43,616 bases of DNA, taken from the NCBI RefSeq assembly GCF_003149475.2, contig NZ_QFWV02000002.1:401314-444929 (forward strand), given 5' to 3'. This DNA is from Oceaniradius stylonematis. GTDB taxonomy: Bacteria; Pseudomonadota; Alphaproteobacteria; Rhizobiales; Rhizobiaceae. A program made the translations under genes and the position numbers. Each line of letters opens with the position of its first letter. The stretch's first letter is position 1. The notes beneath the pieces were generated by a model. It was not told the origin of the DNA. It saw only the letters and a list, made by a program, of their open reading frames with translations, and ran no database searches. This document shows positions 33,565 through 41,096 of the stretch, one piece after another.

Positions 33565-34492
33565 CACCAGCCTTGTCCGGTTGAGGCCCCTCCACGTCGT
33601 CACCAACTGGGGGAGTATGTGATTCAATCGCCGCGTCCTCCTGTCGGAAGCCCTCCAGCATTTCCTCCAGCAACGCGGCATGATCCCGGCGAACCGGCAC
33701 CCTTTCCAGGGTTTCCGCTATTCGCTGCCCGATTTGGTCAGGCGTTAGTGAGTCCACCAAACGCTCATCAAGTGCCCAAGCGCGGCCGGGATGCACGACA
33801 TCCCATGGCGAGCGTTTGTTCGCCCTGGTCTTGGCGGCGTCCCCGTGCTTGCTCATACCCCAGCAAGCCTTGGTCTCCGAGTTCCATATCGGCCAGAATG
33901 TTCGAATGAGATGCTTTTCGGCGACCAGTTGAGCGTTCGTCGCGCAGACCAGCCTCCTGCAAACAAAATCACGCAGATGAATCGGCGACAAATGCGCCGG
34001 CAATTGATCGGCGTAGGCCTCAGCGGTTCCGATGGTGCCGGCATGCTCCAGGAGCCGCGCCGTCAGCTTGGCGCCCTGCTCCCGCGCCGTGCTCGCGTCA
34101 TGATTGGCTGGGTCTGCCTTTCCCACGTAAATGGGCGTCTCGGATCCCGAGATGCTGGCGTAGAGCGGATGCGCGCCGCGATAGTAGATCGCGTAGACCC
34201 CCGAACCATAAGCGGGTTGGATTTCCTCGAGCGCGATCAACGGCTGAGCCAGAAGCGCTATCGAGACCATCCGGCCTATCGCCTTCGGGTCCGCGGGATC
34301 AAATGTCGCGCGCGGCATTCGGATTGGATCGGTGGATGAGCGCGCCGCCTCGACGGCCTCCGCGTGCGCGGCGAGCCCGTCACGAATACGCCGAACAACA
34401 GCCGGAGGAGGACTATCCCCGGCGGCGGCTAGCACCGCCTCCAGTGCCTTCTCCAGCTCATTGATCGCTGTCCGATCCGGCGAACGCGCCAT
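33548..34492 (-). CDS. Type II restriction endonuclease, Eco29kI family (GIY-YIG)
   Basis: 314 residues. It has the GIY-YIG nuclease layout of Eco29kI: SGVYAIYY (Y100), IYVGKADP (Y122), RLLEH (R146, H150), VAEKHLI (E192) and PIWN (N204); the 12-residue E-to-N spacing equals that of Eco29kI. Characterised members (Eco29kI, NgoMIII, MraI) cut CCGCGG, so that site is the best guess. An N-terminal 75 residues of helical extension and an acidic, low-complexity C-tail are extra. The gene lies behind the C5 methyltransferase across a 74-nt gap containing inverted repeats. SD GGGAGG is at 34501-34506. Confidence 0.88.
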   Translation of the reverse strand: MARSPDRTAINELEKALEAVLAAAGDSPPPAVVRRIRDGLAAHAEAVEAARSSTDPIRMPRATFDPADPKAIGRMVSIALLAQPLIALEEIQPAYGSGVYAIYYRGAHPLYASISGSETPIYVGKADPANHDASTAREQGAKLTARLLEHAGTIGTAEAYADQLPAHLSPIHLRDFVCRRLVCATNAQLVAEKHLIRTFWPIWNSETKACWGMSKHGDAAKTRANKRSPWDVVHPGRAWALDERLVDSLTPDQIGQRIAETLERVPVRRDHAALLEEMLEGFRQEDAAIESHTPPVGDDVEGPQPDKAGGADDE

Positions 34493-34497
34493 AAATT

Positions 34498-34564
34498 AGA
34501 CCTCCCGGTTTGCCGATACGAGGTCTCTCGGTCGCGATTCGCCCCCGGCTGTTTACATCGGCAA
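34498..34564 (-). promoter_or_regulatory. Interleaved inverted repeats overlapping the endonuclease Shine-Dalgarno
   Basis: Arm pair A: ATCGGCAA at 34557-34564 with TTGCCGAT at 34510-34517. Arm pair B: GAGGTCT at 34520-34526 with AGACCTC at 34498-34504. In the minus-strand RNA the order is A-left, B-left, A-right, B-right, so the two helices would form a pseudoknot or exclude each other. B-right contains most of the endonuclease SD, and A-left begins two bases after the methyltransferase stop. This may delay endonuclease translation; it is not tested. Confidence 0.4.
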
Positions 34565-34566
34565 TA

Positions 34567-35733
34567 CTATGCCGCCTTCCGATTTGAATCCAATGTGCCC
34601 GGCCGTTGCTTGTTGATCATCCCGGAAAGCCATCTTCCAGCCGCCGCTCCAAGCTGCGCCGGTACCGCGTTTCCGAGTTGACGCATGCTCTCCGTCCAAG
34701 AGCGCGGAAACTCATAATCATCCGGCAAGCCGACCAGACGCGCCGCCTCACGAGTGGTGAAGTAGCGAACCGAGCCGTCATCACGAACCATCATGTTCTC
34801 ACCGCCGGGCACGCCATGGTCGCCAGCCTTCAATGCCTTCGCCGGCAGATCCAGTGGGCTCCCTGTATGTCCGGGATAAACCTTCGCTCCTGGCTGAAAC
34901 ACATGGTTTCCAACACCATTCGGATCACCTAGGTCGGCAAGGGCGTCGCGAACCGTCACCCAGGGCAGCCCCTTGGGATCCTGGGCCTCGCGCCTCAAGG
35001 CCGCCACCCTCGTCTGGTCCTGCCGCAGTTGCGGCTCGGCTCGGACCTTAAGGCCGTGACGCGCCCAGTATTCTCCCGTCACATATTGATCCCAGAGCAA
35101 TTTGTCGCGGGAGTGGGACGGAATCATTGGCTGCGGATCCACACCCATGTCGGCGCGAATACCAAAAATGAGCACGCGATGCCGGATTTGCGGCGCGCCG
35201 AAGTCCGCCGCGTTCACAAGCTGCCACACCACCCGATATTCCGGCTTCGCTCGTGACGCGAGCAAACGCTCGCGATGCTCATCGTGCGTCTCGTTGGCCT
35301 TACGCTGTATCGAGGGTCGCTCGAGATGCGCGAGTATCCAATCGAGATAAAGCCGGAAACGCGGCCCGGAAATATTTCGCACGTTCTCGAAAAGGAAGGA
35401 TCGCGGCTGCGCTTCCCGCACCGCGCGAATCGCCTCCGGCCACATGTCACGGCCATCCGCCTGACCCAGCTTCTTTCCGCCAATCCCGAAGGGCTGACAA
35501 GGTGGACCGCCCGATACCGCGTCCAGAGCGCCAAACGCGCTCCAGTCGATTTCCCGAACGTCCTGGAGATTCATCGGCCACGCATGGACATGCTCAACGC
35601 CATTAGCCTTGTTGTGCAGAACAGTCGCCACCGCGTCCCGGTCGAATTCAGCCATGTGGCGATGCTTGAAACCAGCTTGGGACATTCCCAAAGCAAGTCC
35701 GCCGCATCCGGCGAAGAGTTCAGCGCTTTCCAT
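34567..35733 (-). CDS. C5 cytosine DNA methyltransferase
   Basis: 388 residues with all main m5C motifs: I AELFAGCGGLALGM (residues 4-17), IV GGPPCQPFGIGG (catalytic C79), VI FENVRN (E116), VIII QIRHRVLIFG, IX and X with RQLGNAVP near the C-terminus. The target-recognition region lies between VIII and IX (about 190-330). The neighbouring Eco29kI-type endonuclease suggests CCGCGG as the shared site, protecting the host and islands. Its start overlaps the ribbon-helix-helix gene by 14 bp, so it is cotranscribed with it. Confidence 0.9.
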   Translation of the reverse strand: MESAELFAGCGGLALGMSQAGFKHRHMAEFDRDAVATVLHNKANGVEHVHAWPMNLQDVREIDWSAFGALDAVSGGPPCQPFGIGGKKLGQADGRDMWPEAIRAVREAQPRSFLFENVRNISGPRFRLYLDWILAHLERPSIQRKANETHDEHRERLLASRAKPEYRVVWQLVNAADFGAPQIRHRVLIFGIRADMGVDPQPMIPSHSRDKLLWDQYVTGEYWARHGLKVRAEPQLRQDQTRVAALRREAQDPKGLPWVTVRDALADLGDPNGVGNHVFQPGAKVYPGHTGSPLDLPAKALKAGDHGVPGGENMMVRDDGSVRYFTTREAARLVGLPDDYEFPRSWTESMRQLGNAVPAQLGAAAGRWLSGMINKQRPGTLDSNRKAA

Positions 35734-35923
35734 CCTCGCCCCTTTCCAGCTCGAGCGGGAGCATTGGCCCCCCAGCGGCTTCTTCCAAATAACGCTCGAC
35801 CGCGCGACGGACGAGCCAGGCGACCTTCACCCCCTGCGTCTTGGCAAGGCGATCAAGCTCGGCCTTCTGCGCTCTGGTCAAAGTCGTGGTAACGCGCTCG
35901 GCGTCCTTACCATCCTTGCCCAC
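35720..35923 (-). CDS. Ribbon-helix-helix (CopG-like) regulator
   Basis: 67 residues from a GTG at 35923 with AGAGG six bases upstream. RVTTTLTRAQKAELDRLAK gives the beta strand and helix A, and GVKVAWLVRRAVERYLEE helix B, of an RHH DNA-binding dimer. As first gene of the restriction operon it is a likely autoregulator controlling methyltransferase and endonuclease, analogous in position to a C protein. Candidate operators lie just upstream (35943-35998). An antitoxin role is possible but no toxin is next to it. Confidence 0.8.
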   Translation of the reverse strand: MGKDGKDAERVTTTLTRAQKAELDRLAKTQGVKVAWLVRRAVERYLEEAAGGPMLPLELERGEDGKR

Positions 35924-35942
35924 TTGGAACCTCTGCGGCGAT

Positions 35943-35958
35943 CCGCGGCATTCCGCGG
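35943..35958. promoter_or_regulatory. Two CCGCGG sites in the leader of the restriction operon
   Basis: CCGCGG occurs at 35943-35948 and again at 35953-35958, ten base pairs apart, 20-35 bp upstream of the first start codon of the operon. CCGCGG is the site of characterised Eco29kI-family enzymes. Methylation of these two sites by the operon's own methyltransferase could feed back on transcription, as known for other type II systems with promoter-embedded sites. Confidence 0.5.
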
Positions 35959-35982
35959 CGCAATGCCACTTTGCCTGAAGTC

Positions 35983-35998
35983 ACTTGAGATGGCAAGT
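35983..35998. promoter_or_regulatory. Inverted repeat upstream of the RHH gene, candidate operator
   Basis: Perfect 5-bp arms ACTTG and CAAGT around AGATGG, followed upstream by an AT-rich stretch (about 36000-36032) that probably holds the operon promoter. RHH dimers often bind such short repeats. No convincing -35/-10 pair could be fixed. Confidence 0.3.
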
Positions 35999-36093
35999 TA
36001 GCAAAAAATAGTGAACAAAGAAAGAACATTCTCGGTAAGGAAACCGCGCGGCCAGTTGGTAGACACAGTTTACTGCAAGGTGCTCACCCCCTT

Positions 36094-36687
36094 TCAGTCA
36101 TGCGCGACCTTTCCCACACTTCGCGCGAGCCAGGCGGGAAACTGAGGGGCGGCCGCCGCCAACTCGCTGAAAACAGAGGGAGGGAGCTTGCGCTTCAAGG
36201 TGTGGAGAGCGGCCTCGGCCTTTTCCGGACCGAGCCAGGCAAGCGCTCGTACCGCCTGACCCGCTGGCCGATGCGGCATGGCGAGCTGCCAGCGTGGCGC
36301 GTGCCGAAGCTCGACGGTATGCTTGCCAAGGCTCATTTTCCGGGTACGCCCCGACGTCAGATAGACGGATCGCACCGGCACCTGCGTCGTAAGCCCGAGG
36401 CTATTGGCGGCGGCCGTACCGCTCGAGACGATTACCTCGCCCCGCTGGGTGGCGAGGGCCTCGACCGCCTGCTCCACGGAAGGCGCCCTGGTTCCGAACC
36501 GGCTCGTGACCGGCAAGAGGTAAACACCGCGTCCTGCCCGGGTCAGTTGATCGCGCTCGGCCAATCGAGACAGGGCTTGGTCCACCGCGGCGCGGTTGCC
36601 AAGGTGAAGCAAGCACTTAGCCGCGACAGGTCTACCCTCGGGCAGCCTTCTCGCATGTTCAAGGATCTGTTCGGTTAAGCGAGGCAT
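36094..36687 (-). CDS. AbiEi-like antitoxin / transcriptional regulator (DUF6088-like), partner missing
   Basis: 197 residues. The N-terminal winged helix (AAKCLLHLGNRAAVDQALSRL, then RAGRGVYLLP) and the C-terminal domain beginning RGEVIVSSGTAAANSLGLTTQ are those of AbiEi-type antitoxins, which repress their own operon and neutralise the AbiEii nucleotidyltransferase toxin. The toxin gene normally follows directly. Here only 170 bp separate the stop from the restriction operon, with a Shine-Dalgarno-like AAAGGGGG right after the stop but no frame. The partner seems lost, perhaps when the restriction cassette arrived. Confidence 0.8.
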   Translation of the reverse strand: MPRLTEQILEHARRLPEGRPVAAKCLLHLGNRAAVDQALSRLAERDQLTRAGRGVYLLPVTSRFGTRAPSVEQAVEALATQRGEVIVSSGTAAANSLGLTTQVPVRSVYLTSGRTRKMSLGKHTVELRHAPRWQLAMPHRPAGQAVRALAWLGPEKAEAALHTLKRKLPPSVFSELAAAAPQFPAWLARSVGKVAHD

Positions 36688-36698
36688 GGCAGTTCTCG

Positions 36699-36726
36699 TG
36701 TCAGAAATTTACGCGGCTTTCTGACA
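36699..36726. promoter_or_regulatory. Perfect inverted repeat, probable AbiEi operator
   Basis: TGTCAGAAA (36699-36707) and TTTCTGACA (36718-36726) are perfect 9-bp arms 10 bases apart, starting 12 bp upstream of the AbiEi-like start codon. AbiEi proteins repress through inverted repeats at this position, so autoregulation is the natural reading. Confidence 0.65.
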
Positions 36727-36787
36727 GCTTGCAAAGCAAGCCTGCGGGGAAGATCTTACCGCGATCTCAGCCTGTCACCCTCGGAGA

Positions 36788-36812
36788 GCCCCCCGTTCGA
36801 AGACGAGGGGGC
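36788..36812 (-). terminator. Possible hairpin downstream of the AbiV-like gene
   Basis: GCCCCC (36788-36793) pairs with GGGGGC (36807-36812) across a 13-nt loop, 15 bases after the AbiV-like stop on the minus strand. It has no T-run, so it would be a weak or Rho-assisted terminator at best. Confidence 0.3.
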
Positions 36813-36826
36813 GCCCGGCGTGGAAC

Positions 36827-37558
36827 TTATCTCTTCAGCTTCTGCTTGCCCTCTTCGAGAAAGCCCGACAGCAATGTCTCCATCGCCCCCGTCATGTCGT
36901 CTGGCATTTCTTCGCGCAGCTTTTCGGCCTGTCCGACGAAACCCGAGAGCAGGCCCTTTATTTCCTCGGGAGCCTTCTCCAGCCGTCGGAGCATGTTCAG
37001 CCCGTGCTGGGCATAACCGAGAAACTCGGCGTTTCGCTCCGTGATCTCAACCAGCATTTCGTTGGTAATGCGCTCGCTCGGCGCGGCGAATTCACCGTTG
37101 ACCCAGTCCACGTACAGCGAGGCGTTTTTGGCGCGGTTTGACGTCTCGTGAAACTCGTCCTGGGTCTGCCTGAACGCCTCCATGGCAGCCTCCCAGTCGC
37201 CACGGGCCTTCGCATCTGATTCCGCCTCAGAGCCCTTCAGCATGTACGCATTGGATTTGTTCTTGGCCGCGTGACGCCCGAAGGCGGCGAGCACCTTCTT
37301 CTGATCGACTTCGAACCCAAGAACCAGGCTAACCGCCCAGGCCCCGAGGTTGTTGACCTTCGAGCATTCCTCCAGGGAGATCTGGTGCAGGCAAAGGGCA
37401 CGCGCCATCGCGCCAGCTTTCGCCAGAAGCTCCGCCTCGTAAAAGAGGCGCTCGGCATTATCAAATGTCTTCTCGGCGCCGCGGACGAGAACCTCCAAAG
37501 GCGCCTGGTCGCGCTTCGCAGCCTTCTCTCCCCTGTCTTCTTGCTTGGTATCGTTCAT
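36827..37558 (-). CDS. AbiV-family abortive infection protein (HEPN-like)
   Basis: 243 residues, almost all helical. The N-terminal segment EVLVRGAEKTFDNAERLFYE followed by GAMARALCLHQISLEECSKV is the AbiV signature, related to HEPN four-helix domains. Lactococcal AbiV blocks phage protein synthesis through interaction with a phage protein. A canonical R-x4-6-H motif is not evident in this protein, so catalysis is doubtful. The C-terminal half is charged coiled coil, ending in Lys/Arg. Divergent from a second HEPN protein across 74 bp, with which it may share regulation. Confidence 0.75.
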   Translation of the reverse strand: MNDTKQEDRGEKAAKRDQAPLEVLVRGAEKTFDNAERLFYEAELLAKAGAMARALCLHQISLEECSKVNNLGAWAVSLVLGFEVDQKKVLAAFGRHAAKNKSNAYMLKGSEAESDAKARGDWEAAMEAFRQTQDEFHETSNRAKNASLYVDWVNGEFAAPSERITNEMLVEITERNAEFLGYAQHGLNMLRRLEKAPEEIKGLLSGFVGQAEKLREEMPDDMTGAMETLLSGFLEEGKQKLKR

Positions 37559-37632
37559 TGTTGTTCCGGCGTGTTGTAAGCAAAAATACTTCAGCCATTA
37601 CAGGACTAAGCCCGTCGAAACAGGAATAACAC

Positions 37633-38793
37633 ATGACTGCTGCCGATTGGACGCCGATATTCGTCCTACCGAATATTCCTCTGGACGCCGCGATCGGCTG
37701 CGAAGTCGCGGCGCTCGCGCCCGCGAATGACCACCGCGTTGCAGGCCTCAAGCGGACGCATCCGACGCTCCGGCGTTTCCTCAACCGTTTTGCCGACAAC
37801 TTCGGACAAAAGTTCGAGCCCTCAGTCCTGATCCTGGACGCGGCCGCACCGCCCATCTTTCGCGACGTGGCGGCGCTGGCGAGCTTCCGCGATCTCATCG
37901 CGCTCTCGGCAATCACCCACGGCCGGGCGCTGGAACTCCGACATCCGCACGGGCACCGCGTGCTCTTCGGCGAGGCCTTCGCGATCTACCCCTGGATGCT
38001 CGACCGACACTATGAGGATGTGATCGGCAGCACGTCGGCCATCCTCGGCACGCATGAACTCTCGCGCTTCAAGGGCCAATCCTCGCCAGCCCTGTTCCGC
38101 ACCTCACTCGGCGAAAGCGACATTGACCAACCGCTCCTTGCCGCGCTCATGGCACGCTGGCGTCGACGCTACGAAGCGGCAGAGCCCGCCTGGGAGGACG
38201 TCGCGCTGATGCGTTCGCTCAACATGGCGTATCACGCCTCCCTTTTGCCGGCCGGGACGGACACGACGTTCTATGACGTCGGGCGGGTCATCTCCCTCTG
38301 GGTCAGCGCTTTCGAGATTCTCGTGCACCCCGGCGGAAATGGCCAGGCCAACCGGGACAAGGTGTTCGAGATGATCGAGCGGACATGCTGGGCAAAGGCG
38401 GAGAGCGGGCTGCTCGCGCATGACACGGGCGGGAAGACCAAGGTAAAGCGCACTCTGGCATCCTGGCTCTACCAGATGCTCTACGAATGTCGGAACGACT
38501 TCCTTCACGGCAATCCCGTCGAGCGCGACAATCTCATTCTTCCCACGCCGCAGCGGACGATCTTCGAATATGCCGCACCGCTCTACCGCATCGCACTGAC
38601 CGCGTTTCTTCCGCTCACATACGACGTTCCGATGCCATCGGCCGAAGACGCGCGCGCACTAGGTGGCTATATCGCCGATCGCATGGACTTCATGGGACCG
38701 CAGAAATCCACCGAGGAGGCGCTCCTGACCGCGACACGCCCACCAGCAAGCCATACCGCGCGCCGCACCCGCGTCATTCGGCCTGCTCGCTAA
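37633..38793 (+). CDS. HEPN-domain protein (predicted ribonuclease)
   Basis: 386 residues from ATG 37633 (AGGA upstream). The C-terminal third carries YECRNDFLHGNPV, an R-x4-H motif (R287, H292) of catalytically active HEPN RNases such as RnlA, LsoA, and Apea-like proteins. The first 200 residues are of a type I cannot name, rich in aromatic and histidine residues. It is divergent from the AbiV-like gene and convergent with a nuclease-like gene, sharing 4 bp of stop codons. A likely growth-arrest or abortive effector; the trigger is unknown. Confidence 0.7.
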   Translation: MTAADWTPIFVLPNIPLDAAIGCEVAALAPANDHRVAGLKRTHPTLRRFLNRFADNFGQKFEPSVLILDAAAPPIFRDVAALASFRDLIALSAITHGRALELRHPHGHRVLFGEAFAIYPWMLDRHYEDVIGSTSAILGTHELSRFKGQSSPALFRTSLGESDIDQPLLAALMARWRRRYEAAEPAWEDVALMRSLNMAYHASLLPAGTDTTFYDVGRVISLWVSAFEILVHPGGNGQANRDKVFEMIERTCWAKAESGLLAHDTGGKTKVKRTLASWLYQMLYECRNDFLHGNPVERDNLILPTPQRTIFEYAAPLYRIALTAFLPLTYDVPMPSAEDARALGGYIADRMDFMGPQKSTEEALLTATRPPASHTARRTRVIRPAR

Positions 38794-39476
38794 TCATCAA
38801 CGCTGACGTCCGGCTCCGCGATCAACTCCTCCGCCAGCTCTGAAAGCCACGACGAGACATCCTCGATCCTCACCGCGCCAGCGTGAACCGTGTAGTATTC
38901 CCCAACCGTCCGAAACGCCCCGCCAAAGCGATCCGCGAACATCTTCTGCAGCTTGTCATTCCGGCTCAGCACGCTCGACAGGGCGCGGCCGCCCCGCAGG
39001 AATTTGAGGGCATGCTCAGTGCCAAGCAGATAGAGATATTTTCGCTTCGTCGTTGGATGCTCGGCGAGCAACAGATAATCCTTGAACACCGAATTCTGGC
39101 GGATCGATTCCGCGCCGCCCCGCCATCGTATAAATTTGAACTCGGCGACCCGCAGGTTGGTCTCCAGATCGAACTCGCGCCCCGTATTGCCGGCGCCGAG
39201 CGACACATATTCGACACGCTCGTCTTGTTCCAGGATGTGCGGAAGGCATAACAGGATGCCGAGCGCATGGATCGTCACATTGATCTGCCCTGCGAGACGC
39301 TTCATTTCAGCAGCCGCGGCCAACGCCTCCCGACCCACGCCGGCGCTCTCGAGAAAATCTGCGCAATCCTCCGCCGCAACGCCGCGAACGCCGCTCTCGA
39401 TCCGCGCAAGCGTCTGTGTCAAATCCCGGCCGGTGAACCGTAAGAGCAAATCGCGGATATCGGCTGGGTTCGTCAT
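38790..39476 (-). CDS. Uncharacterised protein with PD-(D/E)XK-like signature (228 aa)
   Basis: 228 residues, family not recognised. After a helical N-terminus, FDLETNLRVAEFKF provides D103 and E112-x-K114, the layout of a PD-(D/E)XK nuclease core, within a strand-rich segment. The ATG overlaps the stop of the upstream 510-residue gene (ATGA), so the two are coupled and probably act together. Nuclease function is inferred from this motif only and could be coincidental. Confidence 0.65.
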   Translation of the reverse strand: MTNPADIRDLLLRFTGRDLTQTLARIESGVRGVAAEDCADFLESAGVGREALAAAAEMKRLAGQINVTIHALGILLCLPHILEQDERVEYVSLGAGNTGREFDLETNLRVAEFKFIRWRGGAESIRQNSVFKDYLLLAEHPTTKRKYLYLLGTEHALKFLRGGRALSSVLSRNDKLQKMFADRFGGAFRTVGEYYTVHAGAVRIEDVSSWLSELAEELIAEPDVSVDD

Positions 39477-41005
39477 GCGCTTGCCTGGCCGGCAAAACGA
39501 AGCCGATCTATCTGATTGTAGTTGATCACCGCGGGGTCGGCGCCGATCACCGGAAAGCGGCTGACCACATAATGCAAGACCTCATCCACACCCAGTTTCT
39601 GCTTTAGCAAATGTTCGCGACCACGTTCCTTCTTGAGTGCGCGCGCATAGTAGTTTGTCAGCAACCGGTTATATCGAACGTAAAGTGCGCGATCAGCCTC
39701 GATCTTCGAAAGATCGATCCAGTTGTTTTTGCACTGAACGTTGAAGATGACGCCGCTGCGTGTGGCGACGACATCGAATTCCTTCCGATTGATCCGCCTG
39801 ATGTCCGTCACGAAGAAGCCCATGCGCCTGAGATCGCGTTTCACCATGTCCTCGAAGATGAAGCCCGCGTGGATCTGAAAGCGCCGTCGGCTGCCCAAGT
39901 GAACGTTCTTGAACGCATAGAGAAAGCGCGACAGAAGATTGACGTTCGAGACGACCCTATCCCCAAGATCCAAAAAGGGCTGATAGGCATTGGTGTTCGT
40001 CGCATAGTCCGAAGGCTTGTTGACGAGAAGTGCCTCAAGTGCGGAAGGGTCCAGCTCGGACTGCGCGCGCAGCATCGAGCGAAACTTCTCCTTTCCGATC
40101 TCGATGTAATAGTCGTCGCGGCAATGGCGCGCGAAGGCGACTATCAGCAGGCCCATGGCGGAAAAATCGGAGTCCTTCAGGCCGAATGCCTCGTAAACCG
40201 CGCCAATCAGCTTCACGGCGTTCCGCAGCTCGGCGGCTGAGAAAATCTTCTTTCGATCCTGCGGCTCCATGGCGGGCATCGTGAACTGGTCACCCCGCAG
40301 CTCAGCCATCACATGGATCGATGCGCGTTCCGGTTCGAGAAAATAGTCGTCCAGGGCTTCGAAGCCGTGGCTCGCCATGACGCCGACGTCGTCGATCTCC
40401 AGACTGAATTCCGGCAGGGCCTCGAGCAGCGCAAGCTTTTGATGGAAGCCGGTGATTGCGATGCAGCTATGCTCGACCTGCGGCATGAGAACGGTCAGAG
40501 CGTCGTACGGCTCGAGAACGAGAGAGCCGGAACATGCATAAGGCATGGTGTAAAGCAGCGAGACGAAGTGTCGTCGTCGCGACTGGAAATAATCGACGGC
40601 GCCGCCGATCGTGTCGAGTGTGATACTTGCGCTGCGAGCATCGTAGCCGTGCTCAGCAAAAGCCTTACCCATGGCGCCAGCGTAGAGCATGACCCGCGTG
40701 AAGCGAGAGATGACTGATGGCTCGAGATGCGGCGCGAGCGCCTCGCGAACGGCCAGCCAGGTCGGTCCCGGGTTCGCGACAAAGGCATCGTCCAAACGTA
40801 CCGCACATAACCGATCTCGGAGATGATCGTCGACAATCCCGAATGTCGGAACGTTGATGAACTCCTCCACGGCTCGAATCGTCTCATGCCACGCGGCTAT
40901 CGCATCATCGCACCGATATTTGGCGAGAACGGAGAGCAGGCCGTTGCCGTGTGCGGCTAACTGACTTTCAATCAGCTCCCTCGCTTCAGCACCCGATACC
41001 TGCAT
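39473..41005 (-). CDS. Large protein with C-terminal restriction-endonuclease-like domain (510 aa)
   Basis: 510 residues. The first 360 are mostly helical and not recognised, possibly a sensor or DNA-binding part. The C-terminal region starts FEDMVKRDLRRMGFFV and continues with EFDVVATRSGVIFNVQCKNN, where D411 and Q424-C-K426 give a good PD-(D/E)XK nuclease motif of the Mrr/Holliday-resolvase style. It is coupled to the 228-residue gene downstream and divergent, across 91 bp, from another two-gene unit that also ends in a REase-like protein. No known system recalled with this pair. Confidence 0.7.
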   Translation of the reverse strand: MQVSGAEARELIESQLAAHGNGLLSVLAKYRCDDAIAAWHETIRAVEEFINVPTFGIVDDHLRDRLCAVRLDDAFVANPGPTWLAVREALAPHLEPSVISRFTRVMLYAGAMGKAFAEHGYDARSASITLDTIGGAVDYFQSRRRHFVSLLYTMPYACSGSLVLEPYDALTVLMPQVEHSCIAITGFHQKLALLEALPEFSLEIDDVGVMASHGFEALDDYFLEPERASIHVMAELRGDQFTMPAMEPQDRKKIFSAAELRNAVKLIGAVYEAFGLKDSDFSAMGLLIVAFARHCRDDYYIEIGKEKFRSMLRAQSELDPSALEALLVNKPSDYATNTNAYQPFLDLGDRVVSNVNLLSRFLYAFKNVHLGSRRRFQIHAGFIFEDMVKRDLRRMGFFVTDIRRINRKEFDVVATRSGVIFNVQCKNNWIDLSKIEADRALYVRYNRLLTNYYARALKKERGREHLLKQKLGVDEVLHYVVSRFPVIGADPAVINYNQIDRLRFAGQASA

Positions 41006-41045
41006 GACGCTTGTTTTCCTGCCGACGAATGATCTTCACTGATCA

Positions 41046-41073
41046 TTGACATCAGCTTATAACCGTCCATATT
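41046..41073 (+). promoter_or_regulatory. Predicted sigma70-type promoter
   Basis: TTGACA at 41046-41051 and CATATT at 41068-41073, spaced 16 bp, lie just upstream of the near-perfect AAAGGAGGG ribosome-binding site of the 184-residue gene. The -35 box is consensus and the -10 box matches four of six. Confidence 0.45.
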
Positions 41074-41096
41074 TGCCCGGTAAAGGAGGGACGCTT

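Noticed and set aside
27461-35923. DISARM or BREX system
   Set aside because: A methylase and a helicase are present, but DUF1998, PLD, BrxC/PglZ-type or BrxL genes are absent.
36094-37558. AbiEi-AbiV as a toxin-antitoxin pair
   Set aside because: They are same-strand but 139 bp apart with a hairpin and the AbiEi operator in between, and AbiV is not a nucleotidyltransferase.
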